This document shows, one piece after another, positions 1 to 7,802 of a DNA stretch of 64,000 nucleotides. The notes below the pieces were generated by a model. That model was not told the origin of the DNA. It worked only from the letters and a program-made list of their open reading frames with translations, and did no database searches. The position numbers and the translations under genes were made by a program. The stretch lies in NCBI GenBank assembly GCA_942492715.1, contig CALOFW010000002.1, positions 186,001 to 250,000 of the forward strand, read 5' to 3'. Each line of letters starts with the position of its first letter. The stretch's first letter is position 1. The DNA comes from Sva-07 sp942492715. Its GTDB lineage: Bacteria; Actinomycetota; Acidimicrobiia; Acidimicrobiales; Ilumatobacteraceae.

Positions 1-155
1 GAGGTGAGGTGGAGCGCGGCGTAGACGTCGGCGCGCGGGGGATACACGACGTGAGCGGCGCGCTCGGCCTCGACGAACGTCTGCAGGTCGGTCCAGTAGG
101 GCAGTTCGAACTGATCTCGCAGGAGCGGGTTCCAGTCGGTCTTCGGCATCGACAT
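1..155 (-). CDS. ung: Uracil-DNA glycosylase, N-terminal part (runs off left edge)
   Basis: Excises uracil from DNA in base-excision repair. Only about 51 codons are present. The frame begins MSMPKTDWNPLLRDQF, then PYWTDLQTFVEAER, then YPPRADVYAAL. The order W-x2-LL, F-x2-PY, L-x2-F-x2-E, YPP is that of the family 1 Ung N-terminus. The catalytic GQDPYHG motif would lie beyond the edge, so activity cannot be judged. Start at 155 or at the in-frame ATG at 149. The divergent neighbour starts only a few bases away, so the two promoters must overlap the opposite coding sequences. Confidence 0.75.
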   Translation of the reverse strand, partial: MSMPKTDWNPLLRDQFELPYWTDLQTFVEAERAAHVVYPPRADVYAALHLT

Positions 156-166
156 CAGTGCCTAGC

Positions 167-1183
167 ATGGTGGTCGTGTTCGATCACCTCGAACGAGCCC
201 GTCTCGCCACCCTCCCGACGCCGTTGGAGGCCGGTCCGCGGTTGCGCGGCAACTCCGGTGACGGCCCGCGGTTGTGGGTGAAACGTGACGATCTCACCGG
301 GCTCGGCGGTGGTGGCAACAAGGCCCGCAAGCTCGAGTTCCTCTGCGGTGACGCGGTCGCATCCGGGGCGCGGGCGCTCGTGACGGTCGGCGCCGCACAG
401 TCCAACCACTGTCGAATGACGGCGGCCGCCGGTGCTCGCCTGGGCCTGGAGGTGCACCTGGTGCTGTCGGGCGACCGGCCCGACGAGGTGACCGGCAACC
501 AGTTGCTGTCGATGCTGTTCGGCGCCCAACTGCACTTCACCGGCACCGAGGAGAGCCACTGGGGCGAACTGGAGATGGCCCGAGAGGCGCTGACGGAGCA
601 GCTGGCCGACGACGGCCTGCGCCCGTATGCGATCCCGATCGGCGGAAGCACTGCGGTCGGAGCGCTCGGCTACGCGGCGGGATTCGTCGAGTTGCTCGAC
701 CAGCTCGACGAGGTCGGGCTCGCACCGAGCCACATCGTGTTCACGTCGTCGAGCGGCGGCACGCATGCAGGACTGCTCGCGGGTCGGGCCGCCGCCGCGC
801 ACGGTGGACGTCGAGTTCCCGACGTCGTTGCGATCGGGGTGGCCAAGGGGGTCAACCTCGGCCTGCCCGACGTCGCGGAACTCGCCAATCACACCTTGAC
901 GCTGATGGGGTCGACGGCGATCGTGGCCCACGAGGACGTCGAGGTCGACACCCGCTGGATCGGATCCGACTACGCCGTGCCGACCGACGCCGGTGACGAC
1001 GCCATCCGCTGGGCGGCGACCCACGGCGGGTGGCTCCTCGACCGCACGTACTCCGGCAAGGGGTGTTCCGGACTGCTCGGGCTCGCCGCCGAGGGGCGCT
1101 TCGGTGACGACGTGGTGTTCGTCCACACCGGCGGTTGGCCCGCACTCTTCGCCCCCGGCGGCCGTCCTCCGCTGCCCGGGTAG
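167..1183 (+). CDS. PLP-dependent D-cysteine desulfhydrase / ACC deaminase family enzyme
   Basis: Predicted cytosolic pyridoxal-phosphate enzyme of the tryptophan-synthase-beta fold. The family breaks D-cysteine to pyruvate, sulfide and ammonia, or deaminates 1-aminocyclopropane-1-carboxylate. Visible motifs are TPLE, WVKRDDLTG, the Schiff-base lysine in GGGNKARKLEF (about residue 52) and GAAQSNHCRMTAA, which fit the D-cysteine desulfhydrase branch better than true ACC deaminase. About 338 aa, normal family length. An ATG at 167 is chosen; a GTG at 158 is also in frame. Next gene begins 11 bp after the stop. The substrate is inferred from family resemblance only. Confidence 0.85.
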   Translation: MVVVFDHLERARLATLPTPLEAGPRLRGNSGDGPRLWVKRDDLTGLGGGGNKARKLEFLCGDAVASGARALVTVGAAQSNHCRMTAAAGARLGLEVHLVLSGDRPDEVTGNQLLSMLFGAQLHFTGTEESHWGELEMAREALTEQLADDGLRPYAIPIGGSTAVGALGYAAGFVELLDQLDEVGLAPSHIVFTSSSGGTHAGLLAGRAAAAHGGRRVPDVVAIGVAKGVNLGLPDVAELANHTLTLMGSTAIVAHEDVEVDTRWIGSDYAVPTDAGDDAIRWAATHGGWLLDRTYSGKGCSGLLGLAAEGRFGDDVVFVHTGGWPALFAPGGRPPLPG

Positions 1184-1186
1184 CGT
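1181..1186 (+). promoter_or_regulatory. Putative -10 element (TAGCGT) of the 2OG oxygenase gene
   Basis: TAGCGT lies 8 nt before the ATG at 1195 and its TAG is the stop codon of the upstream gene. It fits the TAnnnT-then-start pattern of leaderless genes in this window. No convincing -35 was seen. Confidence 0.35.
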
Positions 1187-1194
1187 GGCGCGCC

Positions 1195-2166
1195 ATGAGT
1201 GACCAGATCCTCGACGTCGATCTCCTGGCGTTCGAACGCACGACCGGCCCGCAGCGACGAGCGGTCGTCGACGGGGTCCGTCGCAGCCTGGCGACCGGTT
1301 TCGTGTACACGAGCCACGACCTGTCCGACGATCTGCTCGACACCACCTACGGCATGCTCCGGGAGTTCTTCGAGCTGCCGGCCGAGGTGAAGCAGCAGTA
1401 CGTCGTGCCCGGCGCCAACGGACAGACCGGCTACACCGGTCTGCTCGTCGAAACCGCCGCATCGAGCGACAAGCCGGACTGGAAGGAGATGCTCAACTGG
1501 TCGGCCCCGATCGCCACCGGGCATCCCCTGAAGCGCAAGTTCTCCACCGCCTACCCCGATCAGCTCGTACCCGAGGCGGCGGTGCCGGGCATCACGGACG
1601 TGCTCTACCGGTTCCACGCCTCGATCGCCGATCTCCAGCGTCGATTCCTCCGGATCATCGCCGAGGGGATCGGGTGCCACGAGTCGTTCTTCGACGACAT
1701 GGTCCAGGACGGGCCCACGCTCACACGGGCGATCCGCTATCCGGCGATGACCGAGCTGGACGCCGAGGGCCACGTGTGGGCCGCGGAGCACGGCGACATC
1801 AACCTGATCACGGCGTTGCCGCGGGCGACTGCACCCGGCCTCCAGGTGAAGGTCGACGACGGTTGGATCGACGCGACCCCGCCCGACGACTCGGTGATCA
1901 TCAACACCGGCATCATGTTGGAGCGCCTGACCAACGGTGTCATCCCGATCGGCCGGCACCGCGTGGTGGCCGCCCCGGGCTACGAGGGCGAGCGCTACAG
2001 CGTCGTGCAGTTCTGCCACCCGCGGCCGTGGACCGTGCTCGCTCCGGTGCCGTCGTGCTGCACCGAGGACAACCCGCAACGTTTCGCTGCGATCAGCGCC
2101 GAGGACGCGCTCGACGAGGTGCTCTACGAGATCAACCTGGTCGAGACCGCCCGTCGCGTCGAGTGA
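1195..2166 (+). CDS. 2-oxoglutarate/Fe(II)-dependent dioxygenase, isopenicillin N synthase-like
   Basis: Non-haem iron oxygenase of the IPNS/2OG-Fe(II) superfamily, 323 aa. The iron-binding triad is visible as H-x-D in AEHGDINLITAL and a distal His in IGRHRVV. The R-x-S cosubstrate motif is in GERYSVVQF. The N-terminal part (TGFVYTSHDL, then MLREFFELP) is the usual DIOX_N helix region. The ATG at 1195 is preferred over an upstream in-frame codon because it leaves the previous gene's stop intact and has a TAGCGT hexamer 8 nt upstream. It probably acts on a small molecule; the substrate is unknown and no pathway neighbours indicate it. Confidence 0.85.
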   Translation: MSDQILDVDLLAFERTTGPQRRAVVDGVRRSLATGFVYTSHDLSDDLLDTTYGMLREFFELPAEVKQQYVVPGANGQTGYTGLLVETAASSDKPDWKEMLNWSAPIATGHPLKRKFSTAYPDQLVPEAAVPGITDVLYRFHASIADLQRRFLRIIAEGIGCHESFFDDMVQDGPTLTRAIRYPAMTELDAEGHVWAAEHGDINLITALPRATAPGLQVKVDDGWIDATPPDDSVIINTGIMLERLTNGVIPIGRHRVVAAPGYEGERYSVVQFCHPRPWTVLAPVPSCCTEDNPQRFAAISAEDALDEVLYEINLVETARRVE

Positions 2167-2186
2167 GCCGCTGACCCCGGCTCAAC

Positions 2187-2208
2187 GCTGCGGCATCAGG
2201 GCCGCAGC
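2187..2208. terminator. Hairpin between convergent genes
   Basis: GCTGCGG and CCGCAGC form a 7-bp perfect stem with an 8-nt loop between the stop of the oxygenase gene (2166) and the end of the minus-strand transglycosylase-like gene (2196), overlapping the last codons of the latter. No T-tract on either side. A bidirectional terminator is plausible. Confidence 0.4.
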
Positions 2209-3977
2209 ACCGGGACGGTCAGACGGTCGTCGTCGCGCTCGGCCAGGTCGATCCAGATCGTCGTCGGGAGATCGATCGGGGTCAGCCAGGTGGGTGGCAC
2301 GGTGGAGACGCCCCCGGCGCCGGGCCCTCGTGCATCGGCCGGCGCGTAGTCACAGCTCTCGCTCGGATAGATCATTGCCGCCCAACCGGCTGCCGTGACC
2401 TGCCCGGTCGACGTGATCACCCATTCGGAGTCGATCTCGCGGTCGTCGTCCGTGGTCTCGATCGTGACCGGTTCGTGCGTCTCGCCGCTCGGCACGCTCG
2501 CCCACGGGCCGGTTCCGACCGAACAGACCTGCCGGAACAGTGCATCGATGACCGGTCCGTAGGCGTCGACCGGCGTCGTGTCGAGGTCGTCGATCGTCAG
2601 CCTGATGTGTGGTGCCACCGCGTCGGTCGGGATGTCGACCGTGGCGTCGGTGGGTACGTCGGATCGGATCCCGAGCGGCAACGGGCTCGAGTTGCCCATG
2701 AACCCGAGCACCTGGCCGGCGCGAACGCTCGTGCCGACGCGTGCCAGCGGGGTCAGACGCAGGTGCGGCGGTGCGGCACCGTCGTCGGTGCCGGGGCTGT
2801 CGTCGTTGAAACCGGCGAGCCGGTAGCTCCTGCCCGTCGGGTCGGTGACGGTGACCGAGATCGTGTCGCCCAGTTCGTTCTGCACATCGGTGACCACGCC
2901 GTCGATCACCGAGAGCACGGGTTGCAGCTTCACCCCGAAGACGATGCCCGGCGCTTCCTCGGCGCAGAGCCCGGCCGCTTCGATCTCCTCGGGCGTCGCG
3001 CCCGCACCGACGCCGGCGTTCTGGGCGACGTCCTGGGCATCACCGCAGTCGGGCGCGGCGAGACGCGTCGGGCCGAGCACCGGGAATGCGATCGTCGCCT
3101 TGCGCTCGATCGCCGGCGCTTCGGGATCAACGGCCTGCGCAGCGGGGAGTTGCGGCGGCACGCCCAAGCGGGCGACCGCCTGGTCGAGCGTCAGTTGTTG
3201 CGGGACGGGTTGGCCCGACAGGAACGCCCACACCCCGAGCCAACGCTGCTGGTATTCGCGGATCGTGAGAACGTTTCCCGCCGAGGGAACCGGCACGACG
3301 TCCATCAGTTCCGGCTCGCGTGCGGCGCGCGGGTAGTACCACATCACCGGGATCATCGACACGTCGTTGTCCCACTGGGCGAGGAAGCGAGTGACGTCGG
3401 CGGCTGCCCGCTCGTCCTGCACCTGCGGTGGGGCGAGATAGGCGTGGTCGTACCCGCCGTAGCCGTCCCACGTCGAGGCGATGAACTGGTACGCGCCCGA
3501 CGCATTGCCGCGGTTGGGTGGTGCGCTGTAGTTGCCCCGCGATTCGACGTAGCGGATCGTGGCGAGGATGTTGGCGATCTGGCTCGGATACACCGTGATG
3601 TTCTGCGGCGCAGGAACGACGGCGGTCGGCGGCTCCGGGGCGATCGTGGTCGTCGTTGCCGGTGGGGCCGTCGTCGTCGGCGTCGCTGGTGTGGGCGCCG
3701 ACGTGGTGGTCGGTGCGGTGGCCGACGGAGCGGTCGTCGCCGGGATCGCGGTGGGGGTGGTCGGCGTGGGCGTGGGAGGTGTCGCACTGGTCGGTGGTGC
3801 CGAGGTCGTCACCTCGGTTGGATCGCCCGCCGGTGTGTCGGCCGGTCCCTCGACCGCGGAGCCGGGGCTTGCCGCTGCGACCGTCAGCGCCACCGCCAGT
3901 GCCGCAGCCGACGTCGTCATCGCCGCGACGCGCGTCAACGAAGGGCGTTCGGGGCGGCGGGTACGGGTGGGCGGCAT
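2196..3977 (-). CDS. Secreted lytic transglycosylase-like protein with degenerate LytM (M23-like) domain
   Basis: Predicted exported cell-wall protein, about 593 aa. A signal peptide (twin-Arg-rich start, hydrophobic AALAVALTVAAA, cleavage near GSAVEG) is followed by a Thr/Pro/Ala-rich linker of about 95 residues. A transglycosylase/Rpf-like domain follows, with the probable catalytic Glu in RYVESRGNY and the GAYQFIASTW motif. The C-terminal half resembles a LytM barrel (GQVLGFMGNSS, then APHIRLTIDD), but the zinc ligands are missing: the HLH position reads HIR. It may therefore bind rather than cut peptidoglycan. The ATG at 3977 gives a clean signal peptide. A triple direct repeat lies upstream at 4050-4080. 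Confidence 0.75.
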   Translation of the reverse strand: MPPTRTRRPERPSLTRVAAMTTSAAALAVALTVAAASPGSAVEGPADTPAGDPTEVTTSAPPTSATPPTPTPTTPTAIPATTAPSATAPTTTSAPTPATPTTTAPPATTTTIAPEPPTAVVPAPQNITVYPSQIANILATIRYVESRGNYSAPPNRGNASGAYQFIASTWDGYGGYDHAYLAPPQVQDERAAADVTRFLAQWDNDVSMIPVMWYYPRAAREPELMDVVPVPSAGNVLTIREYQQRWLGVWAFLSGQPVPQQLTLDQAVARLGVPPQLPAAQAVDPEAPAIERKATIAFPVLGPTRLAAPDCGDAQDVAQNAGVGAGATPEEIEAAGLCAEEAPGIVFGVKLQPVLSVIDGVVTDVQNELGDTISVTVTDPTGRSYRLAGFNDDSPGTDDGAAPPHLRLTPLARVGTSVRAGQVLGFMGNSSPLPLGIRSDVPTDATVDIPTDAVAPHIRLTIDDLDTTPVDAYGPVIDALFRQVCSVGTGPWASVPSGETHEPVTIETTDDDREIDSEWVITSTGQVTAAGWAAMIYPSESCDYAPADARGPGAGGVSTVPPTWLTPIDLPTTIWIDLAERDDDRLTVPVLRP

Positions 3978-4049
3978 GGTGCTTCGGATTCGCTTGCGGT
4001 CGGCATCGATCAATGGCGACAAATGGGTATCGGCACGCTACGGCGCAAG

Positions 4050-4080
4050 GTTCACTGAATTCTCACGAATTCCTCACAGG
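4050..4080. promoter_or_regulatory. Triple 11-bp direct repeat, OmpR-family (MtrA/PhoP-like) operator
   Basis: TCAC occurs at 4052, 4063 and 4074, exactly 11 bp apart, inside the related units GTTCACTGAAT, TCTCACGAATT and CCTCACAGGCT. Tandem half-sites with 11-bp spacing are the known binding mode of OmpR-type response regulators such as PhoP and MtrA. The site lies in the divergent region between the transglycosylase-like gene and the ROK gene. Control of the wall hydrolase is inferred. Confidence 0.5.
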
Positions 4081-4133
4081 CTAGACGTGCTCGCTCGGCC
4101 GGAACGTCGGCTCCGGATACCTTGTGCCCTGCG

Positions 4134-5120
4134 ATGGTCAACGATCCCACCCGAGCAGGCGACGTCCGGCCACCTGAGGCGTCGCCCGCCGTCCCGACGG
4201 ACGTCGTCCTGGCGGTCGACATCGGCGCCGCCGGGTTCCAGGCCGGTCTGGTGACCGCTCGCGGGGTGCTGATCGATCGACGACGAGCCGCCATCGAGCC
4301 CGACGTCGGCCCGGAGTCGCAGTACACGGCGCTGGCCGGGGCGGTGGTCGACCTCGCCGGGCAGATTCCCGAGCGTCACCGGGCGAGGGTCGTCGGGTTG
4401 GGCGTCAGCAGCGGCGGCCTCGTCACCCGTGGGCTCGACCTCGTCACCCCGATCAGCGTTCCGTCGTGGCGGGACTTCCCGCTTCGCAGCCGGCTCGAGG
4501 AACTCACCGGCCTGGCTGTCTACGGCGATCTCGACGCGAAGGCACTCGCCCTCGCCGAGGGGTGGCTCGGCGCCGCCCAGGGGCATCCGAACTTCCTGGC
4601 GATCACGGTGTCGGCCAGCGTGTCGGGGGCGATCGTGATCGACGGCGATCTGCTCGACGGTGAATCGGGCAACGCCGGCCAGATCGGCCACGTCGTGGTC
4701 GAACCCGGCGGTCGTCGCTGCCACTGCGGTACGCAGGGCTGTCTCGACGCGGAGACCTCCGGCGAGGCGATCGACGCGATCACCGGGCGACCAGCCACCG
4801 AACCGTCCTTCCAGATCATGCAACGCACCGGCCGGCTCGTGGGCCGCGCCGCCGCGTCGATGTGCAATGCCTTCGACCTGGCGTTGGTGGTGGTCGGTGG
4901 CAGCGTCGCTCTCGGCTTCGGGTCGACGTTCTTCCACGCTGCTCAGGTGGCGCTCGACGAGCACGCACGCGTGACCTACAGCCGGGGTGCGCGCATCACC
5001 CCGTCGCGCCTCGGCGAGCAGGGTCCGCTGATCGGCGCAGGGGCGGTCGGCTGGCGAGGAGTTCGTCGCACCGCCCGTCGGGGTCGCATCGCAGGCGATC
5101 AGCCGCCGACCGCTCGATAG
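4134..5120 (+). CDS. ROK family protein (sugar kinase / regulator type)
   Basis: ROK proteins are ATP-dependent sugar kinases or sugar-responsive repressors; with no N-terminal helix-turn-helix this one looks like the kinase type, 328 aa. An N-terminal phosphate-binding loop (AVDIGAAGFQAG) replaces the usual DIGGT. The ROK zinc signature is complete: GQIGHVVVEPGG then C-H-C-G-x2-G-C-x-D. The usual N-D catalytic pair appears as YGDLDAKALALAE, keeping the Asp but with Gly for the Asn. These deviations leave kinase activity uncertain. ATG at 4134 chosen, with TACCTT about 10 nt upstream. Its 3' end overlaps the convergent DUF418 gene by 22 bp. Confidence 0.75.
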   Translation: MVNDPTRAGDVRPPEASPAVPTDVVLAVDIGAAGFQAGLVTARGVLIDRRRAAIEPDVGPESQYTALAGAVVDLAGQIPERHRARVVGLGVSSGGLVTRGLDLVTPISVPSWRDFPLRSRLEELTGLAVYGDLDAKALALAEGWLGAAQGHPNFLAITVSASVSGAIVIDGDLLDGESGNAGQIGHVVVEPGGRRCHCGTQGCLDAETSGEAIDAITGRPATEPSFQIMQRTGRLVGRAAASMCNAFDLALVVVGGSVALGFGSTFFHAAQVALDEHARVTYSRGARITPSRLGEQGPLIGAGAVGWRGVRRTARRGRIAGDQPPTAR

Positions 5121-6199
5121 ACCCGTTCGAGCGGACCCATCCCGAACCGCCGCTGCCAGGCGACTGCAGCGATGATGCCGACGACCCAGAAGGCGAGCGC
5201 GAAGCTGACAGCGAGGTCGACGCCCGCGGGATCGATCCAGCCGATCCAGTCGACGAGCAGCTCGAAGACCAGCACGTGTGCGATGTACAGCGTGAGGGTC
5301 ATCTGGCCCGCCCGGCGCAACGGGTCGGTCGCGACCGGGAACCGGACGGCCAGCCAGTCGACGACGCCGTAGGCGACCAGCGCCGTGCCGAGCGCGCTCG
5401 CCGAGTAGAGCAGCCCACGGTCGTACGGTGCCGTCGACCACAGCACCAGCTGGAACGGGGTCGTGGCCTCCGATGACGCCACCTCGGCGACGAAGAAGAG
5501 CGCGATGCCGGATCCGATCGCGGCGGGTCGCCACCAGCTGCTGCGCAGGGCGCGCCCGAGCAACATCCCCGCACAGAAGAACGCGAGCCACGGCAGCAGG
5601 GGATGGGTGCCGTTGACGGCGACGCCGAAGAGGTGATCGGCGGGCGACCCGGCGTCGGGGTCGGTGAGCCATCGTGTGCTGGCGCCGGCCGTGTTTCGTT
5701 CGTACGTCCACATCCGGATCCCCCATCCGGCGGCGGCGGCGAGCGCGCCGATCACCACCAGCCATCGGGAGCGCAACGTGAACAGCGCTGCAGCCAGCAC
5801 GAACATCGCCCCGTAGTAGGGCAGGATCGTGCCGCTCCAGATCTCGTCGAGCGCGAGCCCGACCACGTACAGCAGCAGCCCGCGCCGAACGAGGCGCAGG
5901 CGAAGTGCGCCGACCCGGTCGGTGCCGATGCTGCTCGACGTCATCAGTGTCACCCCGACGCCGGCGACCAGCACGAACGTGGCGGCGAATCGGGTCGACA
6001 ACGGTCCTGTCCACGGGTCGAACAGATCGGCCGCCCAGCCGGTCCCGGTCGCTCCGATTCGGCCACCGTCCTGGAGGAGGAGGTAGCCGTGGTAGTTCAT
6101 CACGACGACGCCGATGAGCGCCACGGCTCGGACGACGTCGGGCCCAGCGAGACGAGCGGCCGTCGCGCGTTCCGGCAGCGTGACCGTGTCGGCGTTCAC
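5099..6199 (-). CDS. DUF418-type multi-pass membrane protein (putative acyltransferase)
   Basis: Integral membrane protein of about 366 aa with roughly ten hydrophobic segments. It starts with the acyltransferase-like VVRAVALIGVVVMNYHGYL and ends with a DUF418 block (GQMTLTLYIAHVLVFELLVDWIG). The family is related to heparan-alpha-glucosaminide acetyltransferases and is thought to modify cell-surface or small-molecule substrates; no substrate is known here. The GTG at 6199 overlaps the TGA of the upstream racemase-like gene (GTGA), so the two are translationally coupled and probably act together. The C-terminus overlaps the convergent ROK gene. Confidence 0.75.
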   Translation of the reverse strand: MNADTVTLPERATAARLAGPDVVRAVALIGVVVMNYHGYLLLQDGGRIGATGTGWAADLFDPWTGPLSTRFAATFVLVAGVGVTLMTSSSIGTDRVGALRLRLVRRGLLLYVVGLALDEIWSGTILPYYGAMFVLAAALFTLRSRWLVVIGALAAAAGWGIRMWTYERNTAGASTRWLTDPDAGSPADHLFGVAVNGTHPLLPWLAFFCAGMLLGRALRSSWWRPAAIGSGIALFFVAEVASSEATTPFQLVLWSTAPYDRGLLYSASALGTALVAYGVVDWLAVRFPVATDPLRRAGQMTLTLYIAHVLVFELLVDWIGWIDPAGVDLAVSFALAFWVVGIIAAVAWQRRFGMGPLERVYRAVGG

Positions 6200-7113
6200 T
6201 GCCAGACGTACTCGTCGACGAGCGTGGTGGTGAGCGGTCGCTGGAGGTCGACGAGCGACCCGATCGCAGGGACCGTCTCGCCGAGCGGAACGAAGGCCAT
6301 CGACGTGTGCATGTGTGGTGCCTCGTGCAACGCCAGCCGTCGACGTTCGAAGTGGAAGGGACTCCGGCCGTCGGCGAGGGTCGAGACGCCGTTCGCCGAT
6401 CCCGCACCGATCATCACGAGGTGGCCGTCTCCCGGTACCGGTGTCTGTCGGTAGCCGGCGAGCGAGCCCGCTGCGACCGGGCGGACGTCGATGACATCGG
6501 CCTGCATCCGGAAGAAGGACTTGTCGCCGTGCCACAGCGCGGTGCCGAGGCGCAGCCGATAGGAGTGTGTGGCGGGCAGCGACGCCGCCGCCTGCGGGTC
6601 GAGATGGCTGAGCCACACGGTGGAGCTCGGTTCGATCCCGTCGAGCAGCGCGAGGACTTCGAGGCGATGGTCCTCGATCGTGCCCGCCAGCGGCGGATGG
6701 ATGCTGACACCCACCACGTCGAGGCCGCGGCGTCGCGACGATTCGACCAGGTCGGGGCCACGTCCGTAGCGTTGCATCGACGACGCGAGCTTCACGAGGA
6801 CCCGGCCGCTCCAGCCCGCGAGGGCGTCGACGTGGGTGTCGTTGCCGACGGTGAGGATCGGCTTCGTCGACGACGGTGGTGTGAGTGTCGGCGTCAGGAC
6901 CACCGGGTTGAGGCCGTCGGGGAGATCCTCCAGTTCGTGCACCGTGCCGACGGCGACCGTGTCGGCGAACTCGGACGCGAGTTGCGCGAGCGCCATCCGT
7001 CCGAAGCCGTACCCGTTGCCCTTCACCACCGGAACCAGCCCGTCGACCTCGTTGACGATCCGGGCCACGTGACTGCGCCACAGCGCCGTGCGGATCGTCA
7101 GACGGATCGTCAT
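6196..7113 (-). CDS. Alanine racemase-like PLP protein lacking the C-terminal catalytic tyrosine
   Basis: 305 aa, shorter than the usual 360-390 of alanine racemases. The N-terminal barrel is recognisable: PLP-lysine in VVKGNGYGFGRMALAQ (family VVKANAYGHG), then LVKLASSMQRYGRG, which keeps the phosphate-region Arg, then VSIHPPL and RLRLGTALWHG. The C-terminal GYxDGYPR block that supplies the second catalytic base reads MIGAGSANGVS, with no tyrosine. It may have another activity or act as a binding scaffold. ATG at 7113; it overlaps the DUF418 gene by 4 bp (GTGA), suggesting a shared product. No second racemase is in the window to compare. Confidence 0.7.
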   Translation of the reverse strand: MTIRLTIRTALWRSHVARIVNEVDGLVPVVKGNGYGFGRMALAQLASEFADTVAVGTVHELEDLPDGLNPVVLTPTLTPPSSTKPILTVGNDTHVDALAGWSGRVLVKLASSMQRYGRGPDLVESSRRRGLDVVGVSIHPPLAGTIEDHRLEVLALLDGIEPSSTVWLSHLDPQAAASLPATHSYRLRLGTALWHGDKSFFRMQADVIDVRPVAAGSLAGYRQTPVPGDGHLVMIGAGSANGVSTLADGRSPFHFERRRLALHEAPHMHTSMAFVPLGETVPAIGSLVDLQRPLTTTLVDEYVWQ

Positions 7114-7185
7114 CCCCACGACGGTACCCCTCGGATCGCCGGCCCCGCTCCGGAAATCATGACTGTTCTGATCGGAATTATCACC

Positions 7186-7191
7186 TATAAC
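7186..7191 (+). promoter_or_regulatory. -10 element (TATAAC) of the DUF4395 gene
   Basis: TATAAC sits 8 nt before the GTG at 7200 in an AT-richer patch that is unusual in this high-GC window. Transcription would begin at or next to the start codon, giving a leaderless mRNA. No clear -35 box. Confidence 0.45.
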
Positions 7192-7199
7192 ATGACGCG

Positions 7200-7802
7200 G
7201 TGCGAGAACTCTTCCGGTTTCCCGACCCGGTGAACGAGACGTCGGCCCGCCTCGTGGCGGCATTCGTCGTCGCCGAGGCCGTCGTGTTCCTCGTCACGCG
7301 CGAGGCGTGGATCCTGGTGCCGCTCACGTACGGCTTCCTCGCCCGGGTGGCCACGGGGCCAACCCTGTCGCCCGTGGGCCAGTTCGTCACCCGCATCGCC
7401 ACCCCCCACGCCGAGGGATGGATCCGGGGCAGGAACGCGGACTTCCGATCCCGCCAGGTGCCGGGACGGCCGAAGCGCTTCGCGCAGGCGATCGGTCTCT
7501 CGTTCACCGCGTCGGCGTCGATCGCCTGGTTGCTCGACGCTCACGCCGCTGCGTTCGCGCTGATCGGGCTGCTCGCCGTGGCAGCCACCCTGGAGGCGGC
7601 GTTCGCGATCTGCCTCGGATGCATCGCCTACAGCGCGATCTGGGGATGTGCCGATTGCGACGACATCAGCGAACGCCTTCGCCAGGCGCTGATCGAAGCT
7701 CGCCAGGAAACGGCCGCTCAGGAGACCCGGGTCGCGGCGCCGACCGCGATGGCACGGACCGAAGCGGTCACGTCGGCCGAGGCTTCCCCGGCCATGCGCT
7801 GA
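7200..7802 (+). CDS. DUF4395 membrane protein
   Basis: 200 aa with four predicted membrane segments. Recognised from the DUF4395 layout: an N-terminal FPDPVNETSARLVAAFV segment, a central amphipathic RPKRFAQAIGLSFTASASIAWLL-type region, and a final hydrophobic segment ending FAICLGCIAYSAIWGCADC, where the Cys-x2-Cys is typical of the family. The function is unknown; the cysteines suggest a redox or metal role. GTG start at 7200 with TATAAC just upstream. The last 35 bp overlap the convergent mftF gene. Confidence 0.75.
   Translation: MRELFRFPDPVNETSARLVAAFVVAEAVVFLVTREAWILVPLTYGFLARVATGPTLSPVGQFVTRIATPHAEGWIRGRNADFRSRQVPGRPKRFAQAIGLSFTASASIAWLLDAHAAAFALIGLLAVAATLEAAFAICLGCIAYSAIWGCADCDDISERLRQALIEARQETAAQETRVAAPTAMARTEAVTSAEASPAMR

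Noticed and set aside
2475..4058. A 527-codon plus-strand frame
   Set aside because: Antisense to the transglycosylase-like gene; Arg-rich shadow translation.
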